DNA from: an uncultured Novosphingobium sp.
GTDB lineage: Bacteria > Pseudomonadota > Alphaproteobacteria > Sphingomonadales > Sphingomonadaceae
Assembly: GCA_937996535.1 (NCBI GenBank)
Contig: CALKVF010000107.1
Coordinates: 1 to 37,911, forward strand
Direction: 5' to 3'
DNA length: 37,911 bases
The notes under the pieces are model-generated. The model was not told the origin of the DNA. It did no database searches and worked only from the letters and a program-made list of their open reading frames with translations. A program made the position numbers and the translations under genes. How positions within the stretch are numbered: position 1 is the first letter of the stretch; every line of letters begins with the position of its first letter. This document shows positions 1-6,726 of the stretch, in pieces.

Positions 1-89
1 GCCCCGGCGGCATCGACGGCGCGCACCTCTTCACCCAGCCGGGCAAAATCGGCGGACAGGATCGAGGGCGAAATCAGCGGGCTGGGCAT
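1..89 (-). CDS. rpe: Ribulose-phosphate 3-epimerase, N-terminal fragment (cut by window edge)
   Basis: Only the first 29 codons lie in the window. The peptide begins MPSPLISPSILSADFARLGE, which is the typical opening of ribulose-5-phosphate 3-epimerase; its first beta strand carries the ISPSILSADF motif, and the Ser and Asp lie at the barrel mouth in known structures. The enzyme interconverts ribulose-5-phosphate and xylulose-5-phosphate in the pentose phosphate pathway and Calvin cycle. The start is supported by a strong Shine-Dalgarno (GGAAAGGAG, complement of 101-109) about 11 bases upstream. The gene runs off the left edge, so the catalytic His, Asp and metal ligands further on cannot be checked. 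Confidence 0.85.
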   Translation of the reverse strand, partial: MPSPLISPSILSADFARLGEEVRAVDAAG

Positions 90-222
90 GGAAAACACGG
101 CTCCTTTCCCGGCGCTTACCTACCACATCTAGGGGGGACAAGCCGCACAAATCCGTTTTTCCACACAGTATCTGCGCAGGGCGCCGGGCCTGCGCCAAGC
201 CGCGCGGCGATCTGGCTGGCGC

Positions 223-242
223 GGCCCGATTTTGGCCCGATT
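223..242. repeat. Short direct repeat upstream of the DUF2141 gene
   Basis: GGCCCGATT occurs at 223-231 and again at 234-242, 11 bases apart start to start, in the 258-base non-coding stretch between rpe and the DUF2141 gene. One-turn spacing is compatible with a regulator site, but such a short repeat may be chance. I see no convincing -35/-10 pair or RNA structure in the rest of the stretch (90-347). Confidence 0.25.
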
Positions 243-347
243 CAGCATCTATTGACGGCGCGGGCCAAAGTTGGGAACCACGGCTCGGCATGGGGGATCA
301 AGGCGGCAGTCACGCTGGCCTGCCCCCGGGATACGGGATTGACGCCG

Positions 348-845
348 ATGAAACTGCCCCGGAACTTTCGCGCCGCCGCGCTTGCCGCCGCGCTGCTGGC
401 CGCGCCAGGCGCCCCGGCAATCGCCGCGCCGGCCGCCGCCGCGCCGCCGGCAGGCTGCACCGGCCCGGCGAGCCCTTATTGGCTCAACGTGGTGGCCGAA
501 GGCCTGCGCAACAGCGACGGGCTGCTGGCGGTGACGCTTTATGCCGACGATTCGAGCAAGTTCCTGATCAAGCACGGCTCGCTCTATGTCGGCCGGGTCG
601 ATGCCCATGCCGGAGTCACGCGGGCCTGCATCTTCGTGCCGAAGCCCGGAGTTTACGCGCTGGCGCTCTATCACGATGAAAATGCCAACCGCTCGTTCGA
701 CCGGACCACGGTGGGCTTTCCGGCCGAAGGCTTCGGCTTTTCGAACAACCCGGCAACGCTCGCCGGGCTGCCCGCGTTCAAATCGGTGCGGATCGCGGTG
801 CCCAAGACCGGACTGACCACCCGCGTCTCGATGAAATATCCCTAA
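348..845 (+). CDS. Exported DUF2141 domain protein
   Basis: A 165-residue protein. Residues 1-27 form a signal peptide: MKLPRNFR, then an Ala/Leu-rich core ending near AIAAPA. The mature part has a DUF2141-type beta-sandwich pattern: LLAVTLYADDSSKF, a G-V-ALALYHDENAN-FD segment, and a Gly/Phe-rich GFPAEGFGFSNNPA near the end. DUF2141 proteins are small exported proteins of unknown function. The ATG at 348 was chosen over a TTG at 252 because it puts the signal peptide at the N-terminus. The gene stands alone on the plus strand and converges on the cytidylyltransferase-like gene with a 6-base gap. The fold assignment is by motif; the function is unknown. Confidence 0.75.
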   Translation: MKLPRNFRAAALAAALLAAPGAPAIAAPAAAAPPAGCTGPASPYWLNVVAEGLRNSDGLLAVTLYADDSSKFLIKHGSLYVGRVDAHAGVTRACIFVPKPGVYALALYHDENANRSFDRTTVGFPAEGFGFSNNPATLAGLPAFKSVRIAVPKTGLTTRVSMKYP

Positions 846-851
846 GGCCGC

Positions 852-1586
852 TCAGCCGTAGATTTCAGGCAGCTGGGCGGGCGCCTGCGCTTCGGCAAGC
901 TGGTGCGCGCGCGGATCGTCGACATCGAGCCACCAGGCCTCGCCAATGTCCATCGTCGCCGCGCGGCCGCTGTCCGCCAGCCGCTGCATCCCTTCGGACA
1001 GGCTTCCGGCCTTGCCCTCGTGGATCGCAGCCTGGATCGCGGCGGCAAGTTCCGGGGTGGCCAGAAACGCCCCGCAATCGACCGCATCGTATTCGGGGAT
1101 GGTCTTGCCGATCGCGGTGATGAACCCCGCGCCATCGCGCTTGACCCAGGTGGCGTCATCCGGATCGATCAGCGGATGATCGCAGCGCCGGTCGATCGCC
1201 AGGGTCACGCCCCGGTCCGCGCCGCCCTGCTGCGCCAGCCGGGTGAGGATCGAGCCCGAAAAGATATGGTCCGACATCATCAGCAGGTAATCACCGTCGA
1301 TCACGCTGGCCCCGGCCATCACCGACCAGCCATTGGGCTTGGACCAGTCCTCAACCCGCTGCGCCACGACCGGGATCCCGGCACGCTCGGCCAGCGCGGG
1401 CAGCGCGGCTTCAAGCCGTTCGGCCTCGTGCCCGGTGACCACCACGACGCGCGCCGCCCCGGCGGCCTTGGCCTGGCGCACGCCCAGTTCGAGCAGCGGC
1501 ACCCCGGCGACCGGGGTCATCGGCTTGGAATCCGAAATGTCACGCAGGCGGCTGCCGAACCCGGCGGCAATGATCAGGGCGTCCAT
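852..1586 (-). CDS. Inositol-1-phosphate cytidylyltransferase-like nucleotidyltransferase
   Basis: A 244-residue sugar-nucleotidyltransferase-fold protein. Residues 2-14 (DALIIAAGFGSRL) are the nucleotide-binding G-loop, with Lys21 following it. MMSDHIF (103-109) carries the metal Asp106, and WWLDVDDP (218-225) carries the second acidic cluster. The segments MSDH, DATWVKRDGAGFITAIGK and YDAVDCGAFLAT resemble the CTP:inositol-1-phosphate cytidylyltransferase half of the bifunctional di-myo-inositol-phosphate enzymes of thermophiles. The expected reaction is CTP + inositol-1-phosphate to CDP-inositol. The next gene upstream makes inositol phosphate, which supports this. The start at 1586 has AGAGGTC about 7 bases upstream; a longer in-frame opening up to 1643 overlaps a hairpin and lacks homology. 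Other possible substrates are phosphocholine or a sugar phosphate. The family is sure; the substrate is inferred. Confidence 0.8.
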   Translation of the reverse strand: MDALIIAAGFGSRLRDISDSKPMTPVAGVPLLELGVRQAKAAGAARVVVVTGHEAERLEAALPALAERAGIPVVAQRVEDWSKPNGWSVMAGASVIDGDYLLMMSDHIFSGSILTRLAQQGGADRGVTLAIDRRCDHPLIDPDDATWVKRDGAGFITAIGKTIPEYDAVDCGAFLATPELAAAIQAAIHEGKAGSLSEGMQRLADSGRAATMDIGEAWWLDVDDPRAHQLAEAQAPAQLPEIYG

Positions 1587-1608
1587 CGATCGACCTCTTG
1601 AAACAACA

Positions 1609-1640
1609 ACGGCGCCGGTCAGCAAACCGACCGGCGCCGT
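1609..1640 (-). terminator. Strong hairpin between inositol-phosphate synthase and cytidylyltransferase genes
   Basis: A perfect 12-base-pair inverted repeat (1609-1620 with 1629-1640) closes an 8-base loop. Read on the minus strand it is followed by GTTGTTTC, a modest T-rich tail. It lies after the synthase stop (1665) and before the cytidylyltransferase start (1586). It could be a partial terminator or an RNA-stabilising hairpin that lowers expression of the second gene relative to the first. Confidence 0.65.
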
Positions 1641-1664
1641 CAATGGGGTGCTTGTCGCTAGCGC

Positions 1665-2765
1665 TTATTCAGCGGCGAGCGGGGCAACCGAGACATATTC
1701 GTCGACCATCTGGGCGGCCAGATCGTCGTTGAACTGCTGCGGCGGGTGCTTGCAGAAGTAGGCCGAGGGGCCAACCAGCGCACCGCCTTCACCGCGCTCG
1801 AGCGCAACCTTGGCGCAGCGGATCGCGTCCATGACGCAGGCCGCCGAGTTCGGGCTGTCTTCAACCGAGAGACGCAGTTCCAGTTCCATCGGGACATTGC
1901 CCCACTGCAGGCCTTCGAGGCGCAGGAAGCACAGCTTGTTGTCCTTCTGCCAGGGAACATAGTCCGACGGGCCGACGTGGATGTTTTCATCCTCAAGGCG
2001 CTGGGCAAGCATCGCCTGCACGGCTTCGGTCTTCGATTCCTTCTTGCTGCCCAGACGCTGACGGTCGAGCATGTTCATGAAGTCGGTGTTGCCGCCGGTG
2101 TTGAGCTGATAGGTGCGTTCCACCGTCACGCCGCGGGCGGCGAACAGGCTGGACAGCACGCGGTGAACGATCGTGGCGCCAACCTGGGCCTTGATGTCGT
2201 CACCCACGATGGGCAAGTTCTTGGCGCGGAACTTGGCTTCCCATTCCGGCTTCGAGGCGATGAACACCGGCATGCAGTTGACCACGGCCACGCCCGCTTC
2301 GAGCGCGCATTCCATGTAGAATTCGGTGGCGGCCTGCGAGCCGACCGGCAGGAAGTTGATCAGCACTTCCGCGCCCGAATCCTTGATCGCCTTGACGATG
2401 TCGGCCTGGGTGGGTTCGGCGGCATCGGCCACGATGAAGCCCTTGTCGCCAACGGTGGTCATGTGCGGGGCAACGCCGTCCGACACACGGCCCATGATGA
2501 CCTTGGTGCCGGTGGCGGGCACGTCCTGCTGGAACACCTTGGTGTTGTTCGGCTGAGCGAAGATCGCCTCGGCGATGTCCTTGCCGACCTTGCGCGCATC
2601 GACATCGACGCCAAGCACGAAATCGACATCACCAGCGCCGTAGCCACCGATCTTGTCGTGGATCAGGCCCTGCGACGAATTGTTCTGGCGATAATAGGTA
2701 ACGCCCTGGACCAGCGAGCTGGCGCAGTTGCCGACGCCGATGATGGCGACCTTGATAGGCTTCAT
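1665..2765 (-). CDS. ino1: Inositol-3-phosphate synthase (myo-inositol-1-phosphate synthase)
   Basis: A 366-residue protein of the short, actinobacterial-type synthase family. It converts glucose-6-phosphate to inositol phosphate by an NAD-dependent oxidation, aldol closure and reduction. The N-terminal KVAIIGVGNCASSLVQGV (residues 4-21) is the NAD-binding turn typical of this family. GVDVDARKVGKD, INFLPVGSQAATEFYMECAL, GDDIKAQVGATIVHRVL and LNTGGNTDFMNMLD are family blocks; the last holds the catalytic Lys/Asp/Asn region. The start has AGGGAT about 10 bases upstream. It heads an apparent two-gene minus-strand unit with the cytidylyltransferase and is divergent from the CDP-alcohol phosphotransferase. 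Alphaproteobacteria that carry it presumably use inositol for a lipid or solute rather than mycothiol. Confidence 0.95.
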   Translation of the reverse strand: MKPIKVAIIGVGNCASSLVQGVTYYRQNNSSQGLIHDKIGGYGAGDVDFVLGVDVDARKVGKDIAEAIFAQPNNTKVFQQDVPATGTKVIMGRVSDGVAPHMTTVGDKGFIVADAAEPTQADIVKAIKDSGAEVLINFLPVGSQAATEFYMECALEAGVAVVNCMPVFIASKPEWEAKFRAKNLPIVGDDIKAQVGATIVHRVLSSLFAARGVTVERTYQLNTGGNTDFMNMLDRQRLGSKKESKTEAVQAMLAQRLEDENIHVGPSDYVPWQKDNKLCFLRLEGLQWGNVPMELELRLSVEDSPNSAACVMDAIRCAKVALERGEGGALVGPSAYFCKHPPQQFNDDLAAQMVDEYVSVAPLAAE

Positions 2766-2953
2766 TCGATTTAAATCCCTTGCGAGCTTTGTCGGGCTAT
2801 TGGTTAAACAGGCCTCTTCGGTAAATCGCGGCCCAAATGCAAGTTCTTTGATCCATCGGGCCTGAGGCTATCCCCCGGTTGTGATCGCCGCTGGATGGTC
2901 TATTGCCAGCCGAAACGGGGGCGCAAATGCGCCGGGCAAGCACGGGAACACGC

Positions 2954-3883
2954 ATGGAAACCGCCGCAGACAAGGGCACAACAGCGCAGGGCAGCGCGAA
3001 CACGCCGGCCCCCAAACGCCCGATGCGCCCGCGCGAATTGCAGGATCCGCTCAACCACTATCTCTACCACCCGCTCGCCTGGCAGCTCGCCCGGCGGCTG
3101 GCCGCCACCCCCCTGACCCCCAACATGGTCTCGGTCTGCGGCGGGCTGATGGTGGTGCTTGCCGGGGTCTGTTATTCCGGGTTGTCCTATCCGCTGTCGG
3201 CGGCGCTCGGCATGTTGCTGCACATGAGCTGGCACGTGGTCGACGGCGCCGATGGCGATCTCGCCCGCCTGACCGGCCGGGCCAGCCCGATCGGTGAAAT
3301 GGTCGATGGCCTGTCGGACTATCTTAGCCATGTCGTGCTCTACCTGATTCTGGGCTGGGTGCTCTCGCACCAGGCCGGGGCCTTTGCCGGCGGCGGGGGC
3401 TGGGCGCTGATCGTCTTTGCCGGGGTCAGCCATGCGGTTCAGGCCAACCACGTCGAAGTGCAGCGCCGGCAGTACCAGTACTGGGTCTATGGCACGCCGT
3501 GGATCCGCAGTTCGCACGACAGCGCAGAATCGGCGACCAAGCGCAGCTGGGCCGCGATGCTGGTTTCGGCCTATATCGGCGTCGCCAACGGGATGACCCC
3601 CCACGCGCTCAAGGTCGATGCCGCGATCGAGGCCGCGCAGGGTGACCGCGCCCGGCTCGATGCGATTGCCGCCGCGGTGCGCGCCGAAGCGCCGCTACTG
3701 CTGCTGATGTGCAAGATCCTCGGCCCCAACCCGCGCGCGATCGTGCTGGGACTGTCGATGTTTGCCGGCACCCCGCTGTGGTACATGCTCTACCAGTCGG
3801 TCGTGCTCAACGCGCTGCTGCTGATTTCGGTCAGCCTGCACAACGCGGCAGCCCGGCGCATCGCAGCAAAAATCGGGGCCTAG
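2954..3883 (+). CDS. CDP-alcohol phosphotransferase, probable CDP-inositol or inositol-phosphate user
   Basis: A 309-residue integral membrane enzyme. The complete CDP-alcohol phosphotransferase motif is visible: D97-x2-D100-G101-x2-A104-R105-x8-G114-x3-D118-x3-D122. These Asp residues bind two metal ions and the CDP-alcohol. Hydrophobic segments lie near residues 58-90, 125-150, 155-170 and 255-300. Between them is a polar stretch of about 80 residues (roughly 170-250, with many Arg, Gln and Trp) that is not typical of minimal family members. It is divergent from inositol-phosphate synthase, with 188 bases between start codons. This suggests it transfers phosphoinositol from CDP-inositol, or uses inositol-1-phosphate as acceptor from CDP-diacylglycerol. 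The start is uncertain: ATG 2927 or TTG 2903 are in frame; 2954 is chosen because the extra residues show no family character. Confidence 0.85.
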   Translation: METAADKGTTAQGSANTPAPKRPMRPRELQDPLNHYLYHPLAWQLARRLAATPLTPNMVSVCGGLMVVLAGVCYSGLSYPLSAALGMLLHMSWHVVDGADGDLARLTGRASPIGEMVDGLSDYLSHVVLYLILGWVLSHQAGAFAGGGGWALIVFAGVSHAVQANHVEVQRRQYQYWVYGTPWIRSSHDSAESATKRSWAAMLVSAYIGVANGMTPHALKVDAAIEAAQGDRARLDAIAAAVRAEAPLLLLMCKILGPNPRAIVLGLSMFAGTPLWYMLYQSVVLNALLLISVSLHNAAARRIAAKIGA

Positions 3884-3938
3884 ACGCGCCGGTTTGGCAG
3901 GCTATCCTCGGCGCAAACAGTCCGTGGGAGCGAGAGCC

Positions 3939-5156
3939 ATGCCAACCGAAACCCTGCTGGGCGATGCCCGCGCCATTGCCGGCGAAATCGTCGCCCTGCG
4001 CCGCGCCATCCACGCCGAGCCTGAACTTGGCCTGCAGACCCCGCTGACCCGCGACAAGGTCCGCGCCGCGCTCGCCGACCTGCCGCTTGAATGGAACGAG
4101 GGCGCCTCGACCACCGGGCTCGTCGCAACGCTCAAGGGCGGCGCGGGCGAGGGGCGCACCGTGCTGCTGCGCGGCGATATGGACGCGCTGCCGATGCCCG
4201 AGGAAACCGGGCTCGACTATGCCTCAACCATTGCCGGCACGATGCACGCCTGCGGCCACGATGCCCACACCGCGATGCTCGCAGGCGCGGCGCGGCTGCT
4301 GTGTGCCCGGCGCGATAGGCTGCGCGGCGAAGTGCGGCTGATGTTCCAGTCGGGGGAAGAAGGCTACCACGGCGCGCGCTTCATGCTCGAGGACGGGCTG
4401 CTGGGCGGCAAGGGCACCAATCGCCCCCTGCCCGACGCGGCCTTTGCGCTCCACGTCATGCCCAATGCGCCGCACGGCATGGTCGCCGGACGCAGCGGGG
4501 CGCTGATGGCCTCGGCCGACCAGTTCGACATCGTGGTGACGGGCCGTGGCGGCCACGCCGCCATGCCGCATCAGGCGCTCGATCCGGTGCCGATCGCCTG
4601 CGAAATCGTCACCGCTATCCAGGCGCTGGTTGCCCGCCAGTTCGATCCCCACGATCCGGTCATCGCCACGGTCGCGCGGATCGAGGCTGGCACCGCGCAT
4701 AACGTGATCGCCGATTTTGCCAGCCTGCGCGGCACGCTGCGCACGCTGTCATCGCGCCACCGCGAAAAGCTCCACGCCGCGCTGGAACAGCTCGCCACCG
4801 GGATCGCCGCCGCCCACGGCGCCTCGGCCAGCGTCACGATCACCCCCGGCTTCCCGGTCACGCTGTGCGATCCGCGCGCGGTGGCGATGGGCGAGGCGGT
4901 GACCAGCGACCTGTTTGGCGAGGCCGCGTGGCGCGGGCTCGACCAGCCGATCATGGGCGCGGAAGATTTCTCCTACGTGCTCGAACAGGTGCCGGGCGCG
5001 ATGTTCTTCCTCGGCGTCGCCCATGCCGGGGCCGATTGGCACAAGTGCCACGCGATCCATTCGCCCCGGATGGTGGTCGACGAAGACGCCCTGCCGCGCG
5101 GCGCCGCGCTGCTGGCGGGCCTGGCCGAACGATTCCTCGCCCGCGGCTGGGACTGA
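3939..5156 (+). CDS. M20-family metal-dependent amidohydrolase
   Basis: A 405-residue protein of the M20D/HipO-AbgB type, which cleaves amide bonds such as those of N-acyl or N-benzoyl amino acids. LLRGDMDALPMPE (77-88) and MHACGHDAHTAML (102-114) are the metal-binding blocks; Cys105, His107 and His110 lie in the CGHDAH motif. QSGEEG carries the catalytic Glu pair, and GGHAAMPHQALDPV is the dimerisation-domain motif. MGAEDFSYVLEQVPGAMFFLG is the C-terminal signature. No signal peptide is visible, so it is cytoplasmic. The ATG at 3939 has GGGAG at a normal distance; an earlier in-frame start at 3894 lacks homology. It follows the CDP-alcohol enzyme by 55 bases. The substrate cannot be predicted. 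Confidence 0.9.
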   Translation: MPTETLLGDARAIAGEIVALRRAIHAEPELGLQTPLTRDKVRAALADLPLEWNEGASTTGLVATLKGGAGEGRTVLLRGDMDALPMPEETGLDYASTIAGTMHACGHDAHTAMLAGAARLLCARRDRLRGEVRLMFQSGEEGYHGARFMLEDGLLGGKGTNRPLPDAAFALHVMPNAPHGMVAGRSGALMASADQFDIVVTGRGGHAAMPHQALDPVPIACEIVTAIQALVARQFDPHDPVIATVARIEAGTAHNVIADFASLRGTLRTLSSRHREKLHAALEQLATGIAAAHGASASVTITPGFPVTLCDPRAVAMGEAVTSDLFGEAAWRGLDQPIMGAEDFSYVLEQVPGAMFFLGVAHAGADWHKCHAIHSPRMVVDEDALPRGAALLAGLAERFLARGWD

Positions 5157-5193
5157 GCAAGGGCCGCAGCCCTGCCAAGCGCAAGGATGGTGG

Positions 5194-5220
5194 CTGCCCC
5201 TGTCGCATATGCGAGGGCAG
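5194..5220. repeat. Inverted repeat downstream of tRNA-Arg
   Basis: CTGCCC and GGGCAG flank an inner perfect palindrome TCGCATATGCGA, with a 3-base bulge. It lies in the convergent gap between the amidohydrolase stop and the tRNA 3' end and could end transcription from either side, but no clear T-run follows. Confidence 0.4.
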
Positions 5221-5244
5221 GCAGGTCGGTGCATGTTTAGAAAG

Positions 5245-5321
5245 TGGCGCACCCAAGAGGATTCGAACCTCTGGCCTCTGCCTTCGGAGGGCAGCGCTCT
5301 ATCCAGCTGAGCTATGGGTGC
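5245..5321 (-). tRNA. tRNA-Arg, anticodon CCG
   Basis: A 77-base cloverleaf on the minus strand. The acceptor stem is GCACCCA/TGGGTGC, the D stem GCTC/GAGC, the anticodon stem CTGCC/GGCAG with loop CTCCGAA, and the T arm AGAGG-TTCGAAT-CCTCT. The discriminator is G and the CCA end is encoded (complement of 5245-5247). Anticodon CCG reads the Arg codon CGG. There is no integrase or duplicated 3' end nearby, so it does not look used as an attachment site. Confidence 0.97.
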
Positions 5322-5425
5322 GTGGCTGCGGCGGTTAGCAGCGTGTGGCGCGGCGCGCCAGTGCCTTTTGTGCGAAAGGTCGCGGTTAGCAATTTGGCAA
5401 GCATGGCCGGGCTAGCTTCGATTCG

Positions 5426-5866
5426 ATGACCATGCAGCCCACCTTTACCGCGCCAAGCGGCGCCGCCGGCCAGGCAGGCGGCGTGCTGCCCGCTTCGGGC
5501 CGGGCCGAATTCGGGCAGGCCGCTGCCAGCGCGATGAGCATGAAATGGTCGGCGCTGCACGAAGCCGCCGCCGTGGTTGCCACGCTTGCCGGCCTTGCGC
5601 CCGAACCGATGCGCCCCGAACTGCGCAATTTCCCCGCGCTGATGCGCGATGCCGGCGGCTGGCGCCGGACCCTGACCGAACAGGGCATCGAGGATCTGGC
5701 CGCGATCATGGAACCGGGCCTTGCCGCGCTGCTGGCGGTGCACGCCCGCGGCGCCAATCCCGCCGCCGCCGCTTTGGCGCTGTGGCAGGAATTCCAGGCC
5801 GCGCGCGCCGGGCTACTGACGCTGACCCCGCCCCCGCCGGTAAGGGAACTGCGCCGCTTCACCTGA
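5426..5866 (+). CDS. Hypothetical protein, Ala-rich helical
   Basis: A 146-residue protein I do not recognise. It has no signal peptide or membrane segment. Residues 30-130 are rich in Ala, Leu and Glu and look mostly helical, with a mid-protein EPMRPELRNFPALMRDAGGWRR and a Pro-rich LTPPPPVREL near the end. Codon use matches the neighbours, and it is followed 42 bases later by mmcB in the same direction, which supports it as real. The ribosome site is weak, and the second Met (5432) could also be the start. The LexA box lies after it, so it is outside the SOS unit. Confidence 0.6.
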   Translation: MTMQPTFTAPSGAAGQAGGVLPASGRAEFGQAAASAMSMKWSALHEAAAVVATLAGLAPEPMRPELRNFPALMRDAGGWRRTLTEQGIEDLAAIMEPGLAALLAVHARGANPAAAALALWQEFQAARAGLLTLTPPPPVRELRRFT

Positions 5867-5880
5867 GCCGCGCTTGCCAA

Positions 5881-5895
5881 GTTCATGGTATGTTC
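5881..5895 (+). promoter_or_regulatory. LexA (SOS) box upstream of mmcB
   Basis: GTTCATGGTATGTTC is an exact match to the alphaproteobacterial LexA operator GTTC-N7-GTTC. It ends 13 bases before the mmcB start codon, where bound LexA would block transcription. mmcB is a known SOS gene in Caulobacter, so position and gene agree. Confidence 0.85.
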
Positions 5896-5908
5896 CTAAA
5901 CAGGGACC

Positions 5909-6412
5909 ATGCCAGCCGATCCCGCGAATCACGCCGCTGCCCCCGCCGATACCGTCCAGCTCAAGGCTGCGCAGGCCGTTGCCCGGGGGATTGGCCGCCT
6001 GTTCGCACGCAATGACATCTGGTGCCTGCCCGAAATGCCGCTGCGCAATGGCCGCCGCGCTGATCTGATGGGGATCGATGCCAAGGGGCACCTCGTGATC
6101 GTCGAGATCAAGGTTGCGCGGGGCGATCTGCTGGGTGACGGCAAGTGGACCGACTATCTCGAATTTTGTGACCGGTTCTATTGGGGGCTGGCCCCGGAAC
6201 TCGATCGCGCCTGCATGGAAGAGCCCGCGTTCCTGCCCGAGCGTTGCGGGCTGATCGTGGCCGATGGCTATGACGCTGAAATCCTGCGCCCAGCCACCAC
6301 GGTGCCGCTGGCCGCCGCGCGCCGCAAGGTCGAGGTTGAGCGGCTGGCCCGCGCCGCGCTGCGCCGCCACGGGGTGCTGGGCGATCCCCACCTGTCCGGC
6401 TGGGGCGGATGA
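5909..6412 (+). CDS. mmcB: MmcB family DNA repair protein
   Basis: A 167-residue protein matching the MmcB family, a PD-(D/E)XK nuclease-like fold. The nuclease residues are visible: RRADLMGID (Asp52) and LVIVEIKVARGD (Glu66-x-Lys68). TDYLEFCDRFYWGL follows, then ERCGLIVADGYDAEILRP. In Caulobacter, MmcB is an SOS-induced protein that helps survive mitomycin C. Here a perfect LexA box sits just ahead of the start, so induction by DNA damage is expected. The stop overlaps the start of the DUF1294 gene (ATGA), so the two are translated together. Catalysis has not been settled for the family; the residues seen here are compatible with it. Confidence 0.92.
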   Translation: MPADPANHAAAPADTVQLKAAQAVARGIGRLFARNDIWCLPEMPLRNGRRADLMGIDAKGHLVIVEIKVARGDLLGDGKWTDYLEFCDRFYWGLAPELDRACMEEPAFLPERCGLIVADGYDAEILRPATTVPLAAARRKVEVERLARAALRRHGVLGDPHLSGWGG

Positions 6413-6681
6413 CCCCGGCTGCCACTGGCGCAGCGGCGCTGGCCGCGATCAACGGCTGGACCCTGATCGAATTCTGGCGCGACAAGCGCCGGGCCGAACG
6501 CAAACTGCGCCGCATTCCTGAAGCCCGGCTGCTGGGCCTGGCGCTGTGCGGCGGCACTCCGGCGGCCTTCGCCGCGCGCCGCCTGCTGCGCCACAAGACC
6601 CGCAAGCAACCCTTCACCACCCGGTTGTGGCTGATCGCCGCGGCGCAGGTCGCCGCGCTCGTCTGGTTCGCCAGCGCCTGA
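6409..6681 (+). CDS. DUF1294 family small membrane protein
   Basis: A 90-residue protein of the DUF1294 type. The conserved middle, FWRDKRRAERKLRRIPEARLLGLALCGG, is followed by a Phe/Ala/Arg stretch, RHKTRKQPFTTRL, and a C-terminal hydrophobic helix (LWLIAAAQVAALVWFA). One or two membrane segments are likely. It overlaps mmcB by four bases (ATGA), so it should be in the LexA-controlled transcript. In other bacteria DUF1294 domains are often fused to cold-shock domains; no such domain is present here. Function is unknown; the coupling to mmcB suggests a role or at least expression during DNA damage. Confidence 0.85.
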   Translation: MTPAATGAAALAAINGWTLIEFWRDKRRAERKLRRIPEARLLGLALCGGTPAAFAARRLLRHKTRKQPFTTRLWLIAAAQVAALVWFASA

Positions 6682-6726
6682 TCGGCCAATTGCCCTGACG
6701 CGCGGATCGCGCCATAGTCATCCGCG

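Noticed and set aside
1746..2774. A 342-residue plus-strand open frame over inositol-phosphate synthase
   Set aside because: Antisense shadow of a well-supported gene.
5245..5321. tRNA-Arg(CCG) as an integration site for a mobile element
   Set aside because: There is no integrase and no duplicated tRNA 3' end in the flanking sequence, and both neighbours look like ordinary chromosomal genes.
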